Assembly (NCBI GenBank): GCA_963751955.1
Contig: CAVVWM010000011.1
Location: 620,001 to 684,000, forward strand
DNA from: JABDIY01 sp963751955
Lineage (GTDB): Bacteria; Actinomycetota; Acidimicrobiia; Acidimicrobiales; SZUA-35
Reading direction: 5' to 3'
Length of the DNA: 64,000 nt
This document shows positions 1-9,501 of this stretch, in pieces (the stretch's first letter is position 1; each line of letters opens with the position of its first letter). A model generated the notes under the pieces. That model was not told the origin of the DNA. It was given only the letters and a program-made list of their open reading frames with translations, and did not search any database. Both the position numbers and the translations under genes were made by a program.

Positions 1-436
1 GCAGGAGTGCAGCGCCATTCGGCGACGTGAACCCGGACTCGAACTCGACGATGATCGCAAAGGCGTTGGGTAGCGAGATCGTGGTGACTTCCTTGACCCC
101 GTCGACTGCATTGAACGCTTCCTGCAGCGGGACACCGAGGTCGGCATCCACCCGGGCTGGATCATCAACGAAATAAGCGCCATCGACCACGACAATCGGG
201 ACGTCCACTGGCGGGAAACCTTCTCGGTCCAGCCCTCCGAAGAAGCTATAGAGACCGCCGCCAATAATCACCAACCAGAGGGCGAGCGTGACTTTCCACT
301 TCTCCGCAGCCAAGAGCCCGAGCTTGGCGATCACCGAGTTTTTGGGATCGTTGAGGCCAACGGGCTCGCTCCCTGTGAGCGGGTCAGACGACACCAACTC
401 CTCAGATTCAGGCGTTGGCGATGAAGGCGCGTCCAT
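1..436 (-). CDS. RND-family efflux transporter, N-terminal fragment (runs off left edge)
   Basis: This is the first 145 codons of a protein read leftward and cut by the window edge; the ATG is at 436. A polar Ser/Glu/Pro-rich stretch of about 40 residues is followed by one hydrophobic segment (around residues 50-67, ending GGGLYSFFGG). A periplasmic-type stretch then carries PPVDVPIVVV and LQEAFNAVDGVKEVTT, a pattern typical of the first porter subdomain of RND/HAE pumps, where a trimeric or dimeric pump exports substrates using proton motive force. The long polar N-terminus before the first helix is unusual for the family. It is divergent from leuC. Substrate and subclass cannot be told from this piece. 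Confidence 0.65.
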   Translation of the reverse strand, partial: MDAPSSPTPESEELVSSDPLTGSEPVGLNDPKNSVIAKLGLLAAEKWKVTLALWLVIIGGGLYSFFGGLDREGFPPVDVPIVVVDGAYFVDDPARVDADLGVPLQEAFNAVDGVKEVTTISLPNAFAIIVEFESGFTSPNGAALL

Positions 437-578
437 CGGAAGATCGTAGGTTCAAGATCTGCTCATCGGGTGACCGAGCCGATCACTGTCACCGATGTCA
501 CTCAGCTCGGTTTGTCCGTTCGTCCACAACCCGTAGCGACGCGACTCGCCGCATCGATGGCGGAACGGTCGCAGGAGG

Positions 579-2015
579 ATGCCATTAGCATTGGTCGGCG
601 TGAGTGACGCACCGTTGACGCTGGCCGACAAGGTTTGGGATCGCCATGTGGTACACGCCGGCGAGAACGGCGAACCAGACCTGCTGTACATCGATCTTCA
701 TCTGGTCCACGAGGTCACCTCGCCTCAGGCCTTCGACGGGCTTCGAATCGCCGGCCGCAAAGTCCGCCGCCCCGATCTGACCGTCGCTACCGAAGACCAC
801 AACGTCCCGACCGAGAACATCGACCAGCCAATCGATGACGAAATCAGTGCAAAGCAGATCGCGACTCTGCGGGCAAACACTGCCGAGTTCGGTATCAAGA
901 ACCACCCGATGGGCTCACCGGGGCAAGGAATTGTGCACGTTATCGGCCCTGAACAAGGCCTCACCCGTCCCGGCATGACCATCGTGTGCGGTGACAGCCA
1001 CACAGCCACGCACGGAGCATTCGGTTCGATCGCATTTGGCATTGGCACAAGTGAGGTGGAGCATGTTCTCGCCACCCAAGCCCTGCAACAGCAGCGGCCC
1101 AAGACAATGAGCATCACCGTCGACGGCCCCCTTCCTGAAGGATCAACGGCAAAGGATCTGATCCTCGCGGTGATCGGTCACATCGGAACCGGCGGCGGAA
1201 TCGGCCACATCGTCGAGTACCGGGGGCAGGCCTTCACCGACCTGTCGATGGAGGGTCGAATGACGGTGTGCAACATGAGCATCGAGGCCGGGGCCAAAGC
1301 CGGAATGATCGCCCCCGACGAAACCACCTTCGAATACCTCAAGGGCAGAGAACACTGCCCCACCGGGACAGGATGGACCGCGGCCGTCGCCGATTGGAAA
1401 TCGCTGCCGACCGATCCCGGCGCAACCTTTGACACCGAGGTGGTGATCGACCCTTCAACGATCGTGCCTCAAGTCAGCTGGGGCACAAACCCTGGTCAGG
1501 TGGCGCCACTGGCCGGCTCTGTTCCCGGACCGGCCGATTTCGCCGACCCTGATCTCGCCGGAGCCGCCGAGCGAGCCCTGGAGTACATGGGCCTCGAAGC
1601 CGGAACGCCGTTCTCCGACGTTGCCATCGACACGGTGTTCATCGGTTCGTGCACCAACAGTCGAATCGAAGATCTCCGCGAGGCTGCTGCGGTGGCCAGA
1701 GGCCGCAAAGTGGCCGATGGCGTGCGGACGCTGGTGGTGCCGGGCTCTCATATGGTGAAAGCCCAGGCGGTAGCGGAAGGCCTCGACGCTGTATTCGAAC
1801 AGGCCGGCTTCGACTGGCGGGAACCAGGCTGCTCGATGTGCCTGGCGATGAATCCAGACAAGTTGTCTCCGGGCGAGCGTTGTGCATCCACGAGCAATCG
1901 GAACTTCGAAGGCCGCCAGGGCCGCGGAGGCCGCACGCATTTGGTCTCGCCCGGCGTTGCGGCAGCCACCGCGATCCTCGGACGTCTTGCGCACCCATCG
2001 GACCTGGAGAACTAA
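579..2015 (+). CDS. leuC: 3-isopropylmalate dehydratase large subunit
   Basis: LeuC with LeuD interconverts 2- and 3-isopropylmalate in leucine synthesis, using a 4Fe-4S cluster. Aconitase-fold hallmarks are present: CGDSHTATHGAFGSIAFGIG near residue 145, the cluster cysteine in GSCTNSRIEDL near 355, the CSMCLAMNPD pair near 420, and SNRNFEGRQG just after. At 478 codons it is slightly longer than usual because of the N-terminus. The ATG at 579 touches an AGGAGG motif (573-578) with no spacer, so an in-frame TTG at 591 or GTG at 600 (before the conserved LADKVWDRHVV) may be the true start. It overlaps leuD by one base (TAATG), which indicates coupled translation of the two subunits. Confidence 0.96.
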   Translation: MPLALVGVSDAPLTLADKVWDRHVVHAGENGEPDLLYIDLHLVHEVTSPQAFDGLRIAGRKVRRPDLTVATEDHNVPTENIDQPIDDEISAKQIATLRANTAEFGIKNHPMGSPGQGIVHVIGPEQGLTRPGMTIVCGDSHTATHGAFGSIAFGIGTSEVEHVLATQALQQQRPKTMSITVDGPLPEGSTAKDLILAVIGHIGTGGGIGHIVEYRGQAFTDLSMEGRMTVCNMSIEAGAKAGMIAPDETTFEYLKGREHCPTGTGWTAAVADWKSLPTDPGATFDTEVVIDPSTIVPQVSWGTNPGQVAPLAGSVPGPADFADPDLAGAAERALEYMGLEAGTPFSDVAIDTVFIGSCTNSRIEDLREAAAVARGRKVADGVRTLVVPGSHMVKAQAVAEGLDAVFEQAGFDWREPGCSMCLAMNPDKLSPGERCASTSNRNFEGRQGRGGRTHLVSPGVAAATAILGRLAHPSDLEN

Positions 2016-2584
2016 TGGAAAAAGTACAGATTGTCACCGGCACCGCAGTGCCGCTGGATCGGTCCGATGTAGACACCGACCAGATTATTCCCAGCGATTG
2101 GCTCAAACGGGTGGAGCGAACGGGTTTTGAGAAAGGCTTGTTCTCCGAGTGGAAGGATGACCCCAGTTTCGTCATGAACGACGAGCGATTTGCCGGCGCA
2201 ACCGTGCTGCTTGCGGGACCCAACTTCGGCGTGGGATCCAGCCGGGAGCATGCCGTCTGGGCCATCCAGCAAGGCGGATTCGGAGCGGTCATCTCACCGC
2301 GCTTCGGCGACATCTTCGCCAACAACAGCACCAAGAACGGTCTAGTACCCGTCGTTCTCACCAGCGACGAAGTTCGAACGCTCATGAGTGCGGTCGAGAC
2401 CGATCCCGATCTGGAACTCACCATCGATGTAGCCCGTCGCACCGTCGAAGCGCCCGCAATCGGCTTTCACGCCGAGTTTCCACTCGACCCCGCCACCCAG
2501 GAACGGTTCCTTCAAGGGCTCGATGACATCAGCCTCACCCTCCGCCACGAAGAGTCCATCACGGCCTACGAAAAGTCGCACTGA
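2015..2584 (+). CDS. leuD: 3-isopropylmalate dehydratase small subunit
   Basis: This is a 189-residue LeuD, the swivel-domain partner of LeuC. It shows DRSDVDTDQIIPSDWLKRV at the N-terminus, the substrate-loop motif GPNFGVGSSREHAVWAI near residue 70, and the typical SPRFGDIFANNSTKNGL. The ATG is fixed by its one-base overlap with the leuC stop codon, and length and start match the family. A longer open frame upstream is only an overlap with leuC. Together the pair provides the second step of the leucine branch from 2-isopropylmalate. leuA and leuB are not in the window. Confidence 0.96.
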   Translation: MEKVQIVTGTAVPLDRSDVDTDQIIPSDWLKRVERTGFEKGLFSEWKDDPSFVMNDERFAGATVLLAGPNFGVGSSREHAVWAIQQGGFGAVISPRFGDIFANNSTKNGLVPVVLTSDEVRTLMSAVETDPDLELTIDVARRTVEAPAIGFHAEFPLDPATQERFLQGLDDISLTLRHEESITAYEKSH

Positions 2585-2652
2585 TCACGTCGGTCGGTCA
2601 TACCCCGAAAAAATGGCTACGACGGGAACCAGATCCTGCCGATGGTCGTCAC

Positions 2653-4809
2653 ATGGGTATGAGTCGATCAAAAACCCTCGCTTCGATCACGCTGGCGTTG
2701 ATGCTCGGTGCCACTGCGTGCACCGCCGATGATCCCGAGGCATCCGGCACGACCCTGCCGTCTCGAGATCTCAACACCGATGACATCATCCTCACCGCTG
2801 GCCTGGAAACCGTGGCCGACTGTGACGCCCTTCTGGCGCGACTGATCGCCGACGGGATCGAACGGGTTGGCCCTTACGGATTCAACCAGGGCGGCTACTG
2901 GTGGGGTGGCCCCGAAGTGATGCGTGCCGGTGAAGATGGAGCCATGGCCGAGGAAGCGGGTGACGGCGGCGGAGACCGAGATTTCTCGGCCCCTACAACA
3001 GCGCAGGCCAGCGACGCTCCCAGCGGTGAGGGCAGTGGAGATGTGTCCGGCACCAACACTCAGGAGGTCGGGGTTGATGAAGCCGACATCGTGAAGACCG
3101 ATGGAAGCCGGATGATCGTTGTCGCCAACGCACTGGTGCAGATCCTCGACATCAGCGACGGCGCTCCGACGCTGATGCACTCGATCGCGATTGACGAGTT
3201 CGGCGGCAGCGGCGAGATGTTCATCAACGGCAACCAAGCCTTGCTCATGAGCACACTATGGACCAACGAGGTGTTCCCGGTCTCCTCAGATCTTGCCCGT
3301 ACCACCCGGTTCGCCGGTTCTCAGATCACTCGAATCACCACGATCGACATCGAGCGGGGTACCGCAGGCACCTCGATCGAGTTCGAAGGCAGCTATCTCT
3401 CCGCCCGGGAAATCGACGGCACGGTTCGGATAGTCGTGAGGGCCGGAATGGGAAACTTCGGATGGCTCTACCCGTCCAACCCCGATGCCGAGGACGCAGC
3501 AACCGAAGCCAACAAGAACCTTCTTCGGAAGAGCACAATCGGTGACTGGCTGCCCGCCTATCGGATTCTCGACGGCGAGGCCTCGATCGAGGACGGACTG
3601 CTGTTCGACTGCGATCGAACCCACCTGCCAGCGGAGTTCTCCGGTTTCGGCAGCATCGGTGTCCTTACCGTTGATGCCAACGACAACTTCACTCTCACTG
3701 ATTCGCTCGGCGTAGTGACCGACGGTCAGACCGTCTACGCCTCGACCGATCGTCTCACCGTCGCCACCCCGAGGTACCCCGAATGGGACCCAACGACGGG
3801 CGAGATACGCGACGGCGATCAGTTGTGGACCGCTCTCCACAACTTCGACATCACCGACAGCACCAAGGCCAGCTACGTGGCCAGCGGTCGGGTGGACGGC
3901 TATCTGCTCAACCAATACTCGCTCAGTGAGTACAACGGGTACCTCCGTGTGGCGACCACTCGCCAGGTCGGCAAGGAATGGAACGATACGGCCAGCGCCA
4001 TCGTGGTTCTGGGCGAAGAGGGCCGGGTTCTCAAGGAGACGGGTCGTGTCGATGGACTGGGCAAGGGCGAACAGATCTTCGCAGTCCGGTATCAAGGTGA
4101 TCTGGCCTACGTTGTGACCTTCCGACAGATCGACCCGCTCTATGTGATCGACCTTTCCGATCCCAACGCACCAGCCGCGAGGGGCGAGCTCAAGATCCCC
4201 GGCTTCTCCAACTACCTCCACCCACTGGAGGACGGGCTCTTGATGGGAGTCGGCCAAGACGCAACCGATCAGGGGCGAACGACCGGTGCCCAGGTGTCAC
4301 TCTTCGATGTGTCCGACATGGACAACCCAACCAGAATCGACACTCTCGCCCTGGGCGGCGAGAACAGCAGCTCGATCGTGCAATGGGATGCCAGGGCGTT
4401 TACCTTCTGGTCTCCTACGAGCACCGCCATAGTGCCGGTTGAGTCTTGGGACTACACCCAGTACGACAGTGGCAACCGTGCAGGCGCTGTGCTCGTCGCT
4501 GTTCAAGATCGGAAGCTGGTTGAAACTGGGCGTGTCGACCATGCCCAAGTGAAGCAGTGCGAGAGGTATTACGAAGGCGAGTCCTTCCTCGAAGAGGATG
4601 TTGTGGACGGGAGCGATGGCGAGGCCGAGTTCAGTGAACCACGCCCGATCCAGCCGCCCGAGGAGGAGTACTGCTGGAGCTATACGCCCGGCGTCGTGCG
4701 AACGGTGATTGCAAACGGAACGCTCTACACCGTCTCCTACGAGGGTGTGCACAGCTGGGACTTCGAGACACTGGCTCCGGGAAAGTGGCTCAGGTTCCCC
4801 CAGCGCTGA
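2653..4809 (+). CDS. Secreted beta-propeller domain lipoprotein
   Basis: This 718-residue protein has a lipoprotein signal peptide: a short basic start, a hydrophobic stretch and a lipobox LGATAC, with the acylated Cys around residue 23. A low-complexity linker follows, then the motif VGVDEADIVKTDG near residue 140. That motif marks the C-terminal beta-propeller family (Pfam Beta_propel), which is found in actinobacteria, archaea and some Bacteroidota and has no assigned biochemical role. Repeated blade-like units such as YVVTFRQIDPLYVIDLSDP run to the C-terminus. The ATG at 2659 is an equally possible start. It lies 68 bp after leuD on the same strand and faces serA tail to tail with a 14-bp gap. 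It is probably an extracytoplasmic binding or structural protein. Confidence 0.85.
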   Translation: MGMSRSKTLASITLALMLGATACTADDPEASGTTLPSRDLNTDDIILTAGLETVADCDALLARLIADGIERVGPYGFNQGGYWWGGPEVMRAGEDGAMAEEAGDGGGDRDFSAPTTAQASDAPSGEGSGDVSGTNTQEVGVDEADIVKTDGSRMIVVANALVQILDISDGAPTLMHSIAIDEFGGSGEMFINGNQALLMSTLWTNEVFPVSSDLARTTRFAGSQITRITTIDIERGTAGTSIEFEGSYLSAREIDGTVRIVVRAGMGNFGWLYPSNPDAEDAATEANKNLLRKSTIGDWLPAYRILDGEASIEDGLLFDCDRTHLPAEFSGFGSIGVLTVDANDNFTLTDSLGVVTDGQTVYASTDRLTVATPRYPEWDPTTGEIRDGDQLWTALHNFDITDSTKASYVASGRVDGYLLNQYSLSEYNGYLRVATTRQVGKEWNDTASAIVVLGEEGRVLKETGRVDGLGKGEQIFAVRYQGDLAYVVTFRQIDPLYVIDLSDPNAPAARGELKIPGFSNYLHPLEDGLLMGVGQDATDQGRTTGAQVSLFDVSDMDNPTRIDTLALGGENSSSIVQWDARAFTFWSPTSTAIVPVESWDYTQYDSGNRAGAVLVAVQDRKLVETGRVDHAQVKQCERYYEGESFLEEDVVDGSDGEAEFSEPRPIQPPEEEYCWSYTPGVVRTVIANGTLYTVSYEGVHSWDFETLAPGKWLRFPQR

Positions 4810-4823
4810 TTTCCTGTCTTGTT

Positions 4824-6386
4824 CTAAACGCTCACGACGTCGACGGCCAAGATCCCCTCGATCCCGCGAAGGCGAGCCCCCAACGACTCGCTCAGAGCGT
4901 CGGACGTTGTGATCACCATTGCCGCCGAGCTGTCGCGATCGCTCCGACCTACGTTCATGTCATCGATGTTCACGCCCTCATCTCCCAAGATCGTGCCGAC
5001 AGCTCCGATCATTCCCGGTCGATCGTCATTGCGGACAACGATCATCTTGTCCGCCGGCGGAACGTCGATATCGTGTTCGTCCAGTTTCACAATGCGGGGC
5101 TGGTTCTTCAGTCCGAGCAGGGTTGCCGAGATCGACCGGGACCCGCCGGTGAGAGTGAGAAGACTCACATAATCGTGGGATTGGCTGGTGCTCACCACAT
5201 TCATTTGGACACCCAGTTCGCTGAGACGGCTCCGGGCGTTCACGTAGCTGAGCGGCTCACCGGTGGATCGAAGCAATCCCTTCGCCGCCGAAAGTGCAAT
5301 CAATCGATCGTCGTACCCGCCGACCTCACCCTCGAGGCTGAGCACTACTCGGTCGGGCAAGTCTTCGACAAGGCCGGAGAACAGCGCGCCGAGTTGGTCC
5401 GCAACCGGAAGGAACGGCTTCACTGCCTCGGGGACCGCCCCTGCGTCGACGTTGACTGCGAACTGAACGAAGTCACCAGACAGCGCCAGATCAACTTGCT
5501 CGGCAATCGTGAGACCGGCCCTGTCTTGTGCCTCCCGTGTGGATGCACCGAGGTGTGGGGTCACGACAACATTGCGATGGGCGAACAACGGTGAATCGGT
5601 CATGGGTTCAGACGAGAACACATCGAGTCCCGCACCACCAACCTGCCCACTGGTGAGGGCTTCATCGAGGGCGACTTCATCGACGATTCCGCCGCGAGCA
5701 ACGTTGATGATTCTCACGCCGGGTTTGGCCTTGGCCAGGAAGTCGGAACCGATCAGACCGATCGTGTCCGGTGTCCTCGCCACATGCACCGTGACGATGT
5801 CGCTCTCGGCGGCCAATTCGTCGAGGGTGGCAAGCCTGACGCCGAACTGACCGGCCCGTTCCGCAGAGACGAACGGATCGCAACCGATCAGTTTCATGTC
5901 GAAGGCTCTGGCCCTCTCCGCTACGAGGGAACCGATACGACCCAGCCCGATGATCCCCAGAGTCTTGCCGCCAAGCTCCATCCCAGTCCACTGGCTCCGC
6001 TCCCACCGTCCCTGAACCAGCGCGGCGTGGGCTTGTGCTGTGTTGCGAGCCGACGCAAGTATGAGGGCCATCGTTTGCTCAGCAGCGCTGAGCACGTTGG
6101 AGAGCGGTGCGTTCACGACCATCACTCCGCGAGCGGTTGCGGCCGGTACATCGATGTTGTCCAGACCAACTCCAGCGCGCCCCACAACCGCTAGATCGCG
6201 ACCGGCTTCCAACATGGCTTCGGTGACCGTGGTCGCCGACCTGATGATGAGGGCCTTGGCGCCGGGGATAACCGCATGAATCTGTTCAGGCGAAAGCCCC
6301 ACCTGAACATCCACGTCGTGTCCAGCTGCCCGCAGCAGATCAAGACCCGACTCGGCCAACTTCTCGGTCACAAGTATGCGCGCCAT
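4824..6386 (-). CDS. serA: D-3-phosphoglycerate dehydrogenase (long, ACT-containing form)
   Basis: SerA oxidises 3-phosphoglycerate to 3-phosphohydroxypyruvate, the entry to serine synthesis. The roughly 520-residue length is the long form: a substrate/NAD domain pair, an intervening ASB-type domain, then a C-terminal ACT domain (VVRNDDRPGMIGAVGTILG) that usually senses serine. The NAD-binding GIIGLGRIGSLVAERA, NVARGGIVDEVALDEAL and the catalytic-His motif VVVTPHLGASTREAQ are all visible. The second in-frame ATG (6386, MARILV) is preferred because it matches the family start. AGGAG ends 12 bases before it and abuts the earlier ATG at 6398. Feedback inhibition by serine is a family expectation, not something seen here. 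Confidence 0.96.
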   Translation of the reverse strand: MARILVTEKLAESGLDLLRAAGHDVDVQVGLSPEQIHAVIPGAKALIIRSATTVTEAMLEAGRDLAVVGRAGVGLDNIDVPAATARGVMVVNAPLSNVLSAAEQTMALILASARNTAQAHAALVQGRWERSQWTGMELGGKTLGIIGLGRIGSLVAERARAFDMKLIGCDPFVSAERAGQFGVRLATLDELAAESDIVTVHVARTPDTIGLIGSDFLAKAKPGVRIINVARGGIVDEVALDEALTSGQVGGAGLDVFSSEPMTDSPLFAHRNVVVTPHLGASTREAQDRAGLTIAEQVDLALSGDFVQFAVNVDAGAVPEAVKPFLPVADQLGALFSGLVEDLPDRVVLSLEGEVGGYDDRLIALSAAKGLLRSTGEPLSYVNARSRLSELGVQMNVVSTSQSHDYVSLLTLTGGSRSISATLLGLKNQPRIVKLDEHDIDVPPADKMIVVRNDDRPGMIGAVGTILGDEGVNIDDMNVGRSDRDSSAAMVITTSDALSESLGARLRGIEGILAVDVVSV

Positions 6387-6461
6387 ATCGCACAGCATCT
6401 CCTAATCAGCCCATGCTTCCCACCGCTGGGGACCAAATATCAGTACGAAGTGACCAAATTC

Positions 6462-7460
6462 TTAGAGAGTGAGAATGTGGGTTGCAACTGACCGTCCACT
6501 GAGGAACGCTCCTTCGACCTTGGCCTCGCCGAAGGCGTCACCGGCGAGAAACACCGGGTGCGAGGTGCCCTCGACAGCAAGAAACAGATCATCATGGCCG
6601 CTTCGGGGAGCGGCGTAACGCCACTTCTTGACCTGAACGGTCTGGGGCTCCACCGATCCCAGAACTCGGTCTAGTTCAGGTTGAAGTCGTTGGAGGATCT
6701 CGTCGCTGTCAAGATCGAAAAGAGCAGCTGAAAGCGCCGGCTCGACGTGGAGGGTAAGTGCGGTTTGAGGTGAGATCCCTTTGGTTCGATTGTCGGCGAC
6801 AAAGGTGAACACCGGATCGTCCGGCTGCTGTCTCGCACCCAGTGGGCCGACGATCTTCCTCACATCGTGATCTGTTGTCATCAGCACTCCGATCACCGGG
6901 TCATAGGTGATCAGAAGAGCATCATCAGGGACCGGTGTGCCGCCGGCCCGCAGCACCTCAACGGCTTGAGGAACCGGCGATGTGAGCACTACACACAGGG
7001 CGTCGTCGGGGATTCGCGAGGCTCCTTCGTAGGTAACGGTGAGGCGGTCACCGGAGTCGATGACTGCGTCGACCCTCTGGTTGAGAACGATCTCGACCCC
7101 AGCCCGTTGGCAAGCAGATGCAAGATGCTTGGCCAGCTGCGACATTCCTCCCTCGGTGCGATAGCGAGGGTGTCCATCAAGCTGGTCCGGATCGAATCCG
7201 TTCGTCCACACACTCACGACTTGATCGGCTTCCCACATGGCAACAGCTTGGGCAAAAGCAGTTGACCTCACCGTGAAGAACTGCGCACCATGATCCAGAA
7301 CAGCCGCGGCGATCCGCCTTGTGGCGAGGCGTCCACCCACGCTTCGGCCTTTGTCGACGACGAGGACCTGCTTTCCGGCCTCGGCCAGTTCCAGCGCGGC
7401 GGTAAGACCGGCCATACCTGCCCCGACGATCAGAATGTCTGTGCCAACCGTTTCAGCCAC
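6462..7460 (-). CDS. FAD-dependent oxidoreductase, renalase/amine-oxidase-like
   Basis: The N-terminal Rossmann motif DILIVGAGMAGLTAALELA is followed by VVDKGRSVGGRLATRR and LDHGAQFFTVRS. That combination is typical of renalase-like NAD(P)/FAD flavoproteins, which oxidise aberrant dihydronicotinamide forms or amines. The C-terminal FAD-contact segment FLAGDAFGEAKVEGAFLSG is present. The start is uncertain: a GTG at 7460 lies just before the Rossmann motif, while a TTG at 7493 would add 11 residues. Protein length is about 332 residues. The upstream methyltransferase gene is on the same strand and ends 51 bp away, so they may be co-transcribed. The physiological substrate is unknown. Confidence 0.82.
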   Translation of the reverse strand: MAETVGTDILIVGAGMAGLTAALELAEAGKQVLVVDKGRSVGGRLATRRIAAAVLDHGAQFFTVRSTAFAQAVAMWEADQVVSVWTNGFDPDQLDGHPRYRTEGGMSQLAKHLASACQRAGVEIVLNQRVDAVIDSGDRLTVTYEGASRIPDDALCVVLTSPVPQAVEVLRAGGTPVPDDALLITYDPVIGVLMTTDHDVRKIVGPLGARQQPDDPVFTFVADNRTKGISPQTALTLHVEPALSAALFDLDSDEILQRLQPELDRVLGSVEPQTVQVKKWRYAAPRSGHDDLFLAVEGTSHPVFLAGDAFGEAKVEGAFLSGRSVATHILTL

Positions 7461-7511
7461 TCTCGAGAGGGTAACCGCGGCCCAGCACCACAACGGCCCG
7501 CTAGCGAGCCA

Positions 7512-8150
7512 TCAACCTCGCCGAATCACCCCCCAGAAACCTGAGCCAGCGCGAGCGGTCGTGGCGGTCCACTCCCCCGGCAGAGCTTTGAGGACGTCTT
7601 CTATCGACAGATGAATCGGCGTTTGATCCCCCAACGTGTTCACCCACAGAAGGCATCCGTCGGGACCCAACACTCGGTCAACCTGATCTGGAAAGAGGAA
7701 CATGTTCACGCACAAGATCGCATCAAAGGAGTCCGGGACAAAGGGAAGAGCCGAGGCATCGCCCCTGATTTGGAGGGTGCCGAGGGCCGGGTCGTTTTGA
7801 ATCATCTCCGCTGACAAGTCGAACGCAATGTACTCGTCAACGCGATTTGCAACGACCTTCCCACCCGCACCCGTGCCCGAACCAAGTTCCAACCACCGAG
7901 TTCCGGTGAGTGGCGGGTCGCCACGATCGATCGCATCAAGAATCGGAGCTGCTTTGGTGGGGTTCACATGATCCTCGCTCCAGCTCGGAGCCAAATGGTC
8001 GAAGGTCTCAGCAATACCTCGCCTGACCTCTGCATCCCACTTGCCCTCCACCGCTATCTCCCGGGTGATGCGGCGAATCGGATGGTCGGGACCGGCAAAG
8101 GGTTCCGCAGGCTCGTAGCCGGCCGAGTCGGCAAGTGTGATGATTGCCAT
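7512..8150 (-). CDS. Class I SAM-dependent methyltransferase
   Basis: This 212-residue protein has the class I methyltransferase core. Motif I is WLELGSGTGAGGKVVANRV, followed by an acidic strand end (YIAFDLSAEMI), DASALPFVPDSFDAILCVN (motifs II/III) and a following strand LGPDGCLLWVN. About 55 residues precede motif I. Nothing in the sequence identifies the acceptor substrate. It is divergent from the DUF4032 gene (42 bp between starts) and upstream of the renalase-like flavoprotein on the same strand. The call is secure at fold level only. Confidence 0.85.
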   Translation of the reverse strand: MAIITLADSAGYEPAEPFAGPDHPIRRITREIAVEGKWDAEVRRGIAETFDHLAPSWSEDHVNPTKAAPILDAIDRGDPPLTGTRWLELGSGTGAGGKVVANRVDEYIAFDLSAEMIQNDPALGTLQIRGDASALPFVPDSFDAILCVNMFLFPDQVDRVLGPDGCLLWVNTLGDQTPIHLSIEDVLKALPGEWTATTARAGSGFWGVIRRG

Positions 8151-8191
8151 GTTGGCAAGGTATCTCTGAGTCGGGCTCTAACGTAAAGCCG

Positions 8192-9463
8192 ATGATTGCG
8201 TTGACTCTCAAAACCTCCGCTGTGGCTCAGCCTGACTTCCTGTCGTTTCCGTGGGCAACTCCCCTGGAAGATTGGCCCGATGAGATGGCCGTTCGGCTAC
8301 CGAGAGGTCGACATCGTCACGTCGTCAGATTCATCGATCATGAAGGCGTGTTCTTCGCATTCAAAGAATTGCCATCGGCTCTGGCCCACAAGGAATTCAA
8401 AATGCTGGAGTTCCTTAAGGAAGAGGGTCTGCCTGTGGTCGATCTCATCGGTGTGGCTGACCAAAGGACTGCGGCCGACGGAACCGAACTCGAAGCCGTG
8501 CTGATCACCCAGCATCTCCGCTACTCGCTCCCCTACCTACACCTCTTCGCCAGCCCCGGTAGTGATGGTCTTCACGTGAAGCTGGTCGACGCGCTCGTTG
8601 TTCTCCTGTGCCGAATCCACCTGGTCGGGTTCTTCTGGGGTGACTGCTCACTCGGAAACGCGCTTTTCCGCCGCGATGCGGGTGCGCTTGTGGCCTATCT
8701 GGTCGACACCGAAACCGGTGCCGTGGAAAAGGCACTCACAGAAGGGCAGCGAGAGCACGATCTCGCCATTGCCAGCGAGAACATCGTCGGTGGGCTTTTC
8801 GAACTCGAGGCGATGGACAAGCTACCGGTCGGGGTCGACCCCATTGAAGTAGTGGAATCGCTGTGTCTTCGTTACCGCGAGCTCTGGCACGAACTAACCC
8901 GAACAGATGAACTGAATGGTGACGAGCTCTACCGGATCACCGAACGCCTGCAGCGCCTCAACGATCTCGGTTTCGACACCGAACAGATGGAGATTCTCCA
9001 GCACGACGATGGTCGCCGGCGCGTCCGCTTCCGGCCGGCCGTGGTGGAGGAAGGCCACCATCGACGTGAGCTGCAACGGCTCACTGGCATCGTGGCCCAG
9101 GAGAATCAGGCCCGCCGTCTGTTACGGGCGCTTCATGGATACGGCGCGTGGCTGGCCGCTGAACCGGGTGCCCCCGAACTTCCCGAAGCGATGATGGCGT
9201 ATCGGTGGTTCACCGAGCGTTATCAGCCAACGGTTGCAGCCATCCCCGACAACCTGAGTTCTCGGCTTTCCGAACCAGAGTTCTACGTGCAGGTTATGGA
9301 GCACCTTTGGTATCTCTCCGAAGAGGCTGAGCATGACTACGGATTGGTGAACGCCACCAACCACTACATCGAGAACGTCCTCACCGGCCTACCTGATGAA
9401 GCCGCCGTGCTGATCGCCGACGAAAGTAGCCTCAGCTCCGATCAAATCCGCACAACGGTCTGA
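8192..9463 (+). CDS. DUF4032 domain protein (kinase-like fold)
   Basis: This is an approximately 423-residue protein of an actinobacterial family (DUF4032). Its N-terminal half looks like a small-molecule/lipopolysaccharide kinase fold: VRFIDHEGVFFAFKELP supplies a likely nucleotide-binding Lys, WGDCSLGNALFRRD resembles the catalytic loop with Asp and Asn, and LVDTETGAVEK occupies the place of the metal-binding DFG. The ATG at 8192 (MIALTLKTSAV) is chosen because it gives the usual N-terminus; an ATG at 8144 would overlap the divergent methyltransferase gene. It meets the S9 peptidase gene tail to tail. Kinase activity is inferred from motifs only. Confidence 0.82.
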   Translation: MIALTLKTSAVAQPDFLSFPWATPLEDWPDEMAVRLPRGRHRHVVRFIDHEGVFFAFKELPSALAHKEFKMLEFLKEEGLPVVDLIGVADQRTAADGTELEAVLITQHLRYSLPYLHLFASPGSDGLHVKLVDALVVLLCRIHLVGFFWGDCSLGNALFRRDAGALVAYLVDTETGAVEKALTEGQREHDLAIASENIVGGLFELEAMDKLPVGVDPIEVVESLCLRYRELWHELTRTDELNGDELYRITERLQRLNDLGFDTEQMEILQHDDGRRRVRFRPAVVEEGHHRRELQRLTGIVAQENQARRLLRALHGYGAWLAAEPGAPELPEAMMAYRWFTERYQPTVAAIPDNLSSRLSEPEFYVQVMEHLWYLSEEAEHDYGLVNATNHYIENVLTGLPDEAAVLIADESSLSSDQIRTTV

Positions 9464-9501
9464 CATCGCCTGGACCACACCGCCCGGGAACGTTCGCAGC
9501 G

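Noticed and set aside
579..905. Minus-strand and alternative-frame open readings over leuC and other long genes
   Set aside because: They are overlaps of high-GC coding sequence in other frames and show no domain, start signal or conserved motif.
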